DNA from: Gnetum montanum
Lineage: Eukaryota; Streptophyta; Gnetopsida; Gnetales; Gnetaceae
DNA: 20,040 bases
Direction: 5' to 3'
Assembly: GCA_015680685.1 (NCBI GenBank)
Contig: MNCI01013653.1
Span: 306,793 to 326,832 of the forward strand
Part shown: piece by piece, positions 18,658-20,040 of the stretch
Position numbering within the stretch: the first letter of the stretch is position 1
Layout of the letters: every line of letters starts with the position of its first letter
Notes under the pieces: model-generated
Told to the model about the DNA's origin: nothing
Databases searched by the model: none
The model's input: the letters and a program-made list of their open reading frames with translations, nothing else
Made by a program: the position numbers and the translations under genes

Positions 18658-20040
18658 ATGTTAGTTTTTCATGGTATGTTAAGGCCATTTTTGATACATC
18701 CTAAGTAAAGATTACTTAAAAGTATCTTTGAAATTGGCATTTATCTCTAGATTTTTTTTATAAGAAATTAATATTTCAACTCATAATATTAGTTTTGTTG
18801 GTAAATGCATTTCAAAAAAATGAATTTTTTCTAAACTACCGATAAAGTTAATAAAGGAGGTGTTATTCTTATTAATAAAAATTACACTAAATTTTTTTTA
18901 AATCCTAGTTCTTACAACCTTGGAAGAGTTAGATTACACTTCATAGTGAAAAAGGTGACATTGGACTCTCTAATATTTATATTCCTAATAATTTGAAAGA
19001 TCAATTAGAGGTTTAGAAATATACTCTATCTCTGCATAAAGTTTCTTAGATTATTAGAGGTAATTTCAATATAGTTGAAGTTCATTTAGTTAGACTTAGT
19101 AGTCTTCCTCTGAACATGTGTTCTTAAGAGAAATAAGATTGATGAAATTTCAAAGAAAAACATTTTCTTTCTAATATTAGCTCTTTCTAAGTACTTGCAG
19201 ATGCTACTTTGTTAGATTTTTTTTCTATTAGCATTTTCTAATATAGAATTAATTCTTCTTCCTTTCAAAAGCATGAGTTATTTAGTACGAATGATAATAT
19301 GTTCATAGGATCTAGTGGAAAAATATTTTGACATCTTTATAGAATGAAAAAGAAAATCCTATAGATGATATTGGTGACATTGACTAGTAGTCGGAAATTC
19401 CTTGTAGAGTCAAAAATTGTGCAAATTATTTTGAAACAAATTTGCTAAGCATAAGTGTCAAGTTGAAGAAGATCTTACAAAATCTATAAAGCAAATGCAA
19501 ATTCTTTAGGATCAAAATCCCTATGACTTTGAAACTAAAAAATCCTTAGCTAAAGCTCATTATGCTAAATAATGTTGGCATGCTTTTGTAGCTAAATGTA
19601 CTCTCACTAAAAGTTGCATTGATTGGCTAAAATTAAACTTGAACCTTGTAAGGAATTTCTTAAATTTCTAAAAGAAAAAGATCAAGTATGTCAACTAGAA
19701 TTACTTTATATAAATGATTCCATCATTAAAGATCCTCATACTAAATAGTTTTCTAGCAAATTAATTTTGTTCTATTTTTCTTTTGAAAGTTTCAGCAAGG
19801 GATCCGTTCAAGCTTCTAGTATATATATTCTTCATCTTATAATAAAAGCACATCAAAGTATTCTTGGAGAAGAACTTACAATCAAAGAAATCAAAGTAGT
19901 AGCCTTCAAATTAGTAGATCATAAAGCTTCATGTTTTGATGGCTTTTCTATTGCATTTTTTAAAAGCACTAGAATATAGTTGGAGATAATCTATTTTATA
20001 TTTTGAAGAAGTCATCAAAAAAGTTTCTCTTGGTAAAGAT
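18658..20040 (+). pseudogene. LINE ORF2 (endonuclease and reverse transcriptase), decayed, partial
   Basis: ORF2 nicks the target and primes cDNA synthesis there. A start-like ATG at 18658 opens MLVFHGMLRPFLIHPK-stop-RLLKSIF, which fits the N-terminal pattern of plant L1 endonucleases (S-W-N-x-R-G-L and P-x-K-R). The endonuclease motif normally G-G-D-F-N reads RGNFN at 19056-19070, directly after a TAG where Trp is expected; all of these differences are G-to-A changes. GLSNIYIPNN (about 18964-18993) is the preceding conserved strand. The linker runs through 19440-19750. RT begins with ELTIKEIKVVAFKLVDHKAS and CFDGFSIAFFK (19932-19964), where G-P-D-G-F is usual. The ORF leaves the window before the YxDD motif. 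Confidence 0.8.

Larger units (their letters stand above)
17990..20040 (+). mobile_element. Decayed LINE (plant L1-like), 3' end beyond the window
   Basis: A non-LTR retrotransposon is recognised from a clear endonuclease-RT ORF2 (18658 to the right edge) and a doubtful ORF1 before it. Orientation is plus. The palm domain of RT, its C-terminal zinc region and the poly-A tail lie beyond 20040. All coding parts carry stops and frameshifts, so the copy is dead. It has the same C-to-T and G-to-A style of decay as the copia elements. Confidence 0.75.

Noticed and set aside
1-20040. CRISPR array, tRNA, rRNA, operon or phage-like system
   Set aside because: No regular spacer-repeat array, no cloverleaf or rRNA signature, and no closely packed intact ORFs were seen. 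All coding signals are eukaryotic retroelements.

Overview
The window looks like repeat-rich, AT-rich nuclear DNA of a land plant. I see no intact cellular gene, no rRNA or tRNA gene and no bacterial gene organisation. All recognisable coding sequence is old, broken transposable-element sequence. Plant origin is supported by two Ty1/copia elements with an initiator-Met-tRNA primer-binding site, the order gag-protease-integrase-RT-RNase H and a GGGGGAGA-type polypurine tract, and by a plant-L1-like LINE. The age of the copies and their long survival would fit a large, slowly purged genome such as a gymnosperm. That part is inference; the species cannot be read from the sequence.

Layout. Bases 1-180 are a GC-richer fragment that may be the start of a Ty3/gypsy internal region on the minus strand. 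Bases 181-11881 are copia element A (plus strand): a truncated 5' LTR (181-519), a PBS (522-534), decayed gag (743-1376), decayed pol (1466-4461), a polypurine tract (4698-4710), and a 3' LTR split into 4714-5111 and 11218-11881. The split is caused by copia element B (minus strand, 5112-11217), a relative that has both LTRs (10055-11217 and 5112-6293), a well-preserved PBS (10040-10052) and decayed gag-pol. B therefore lies inside A's 3' LTR in the opposite orientation.

Bases 11882-20040 are non-coding or heavily decayed. They hold a candidate TATA promoter with short direct repeats (12390-12480), a long decayed reading frame of unknown identity (13181-14000), four diverged units of about 200 bp with palindromic cores (about 14940-15690), and an LTR-like promoter block that shares sequence boxes with the copia LTRs (15890-16440). 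From about 17990 to the right edge lies a LINE, with a doubtful ORF1 and a clear but broken ORF2.

Nothing here is likely to make a working protein. The most informative signals are evolutionary. A and B carry premature stops at four homologous codons. Many stops are TAG, TGA or TAA where family motifs expect Gln or Trp codons, which suggests decay by cytosine deamination. Both gag regions are much shorter than usual. The LTR family also has an internal tandem duplication of about 100 bp and repeated AGATGTCT-like boxes upstream of its TATA. I did not find a convincing new biological system.
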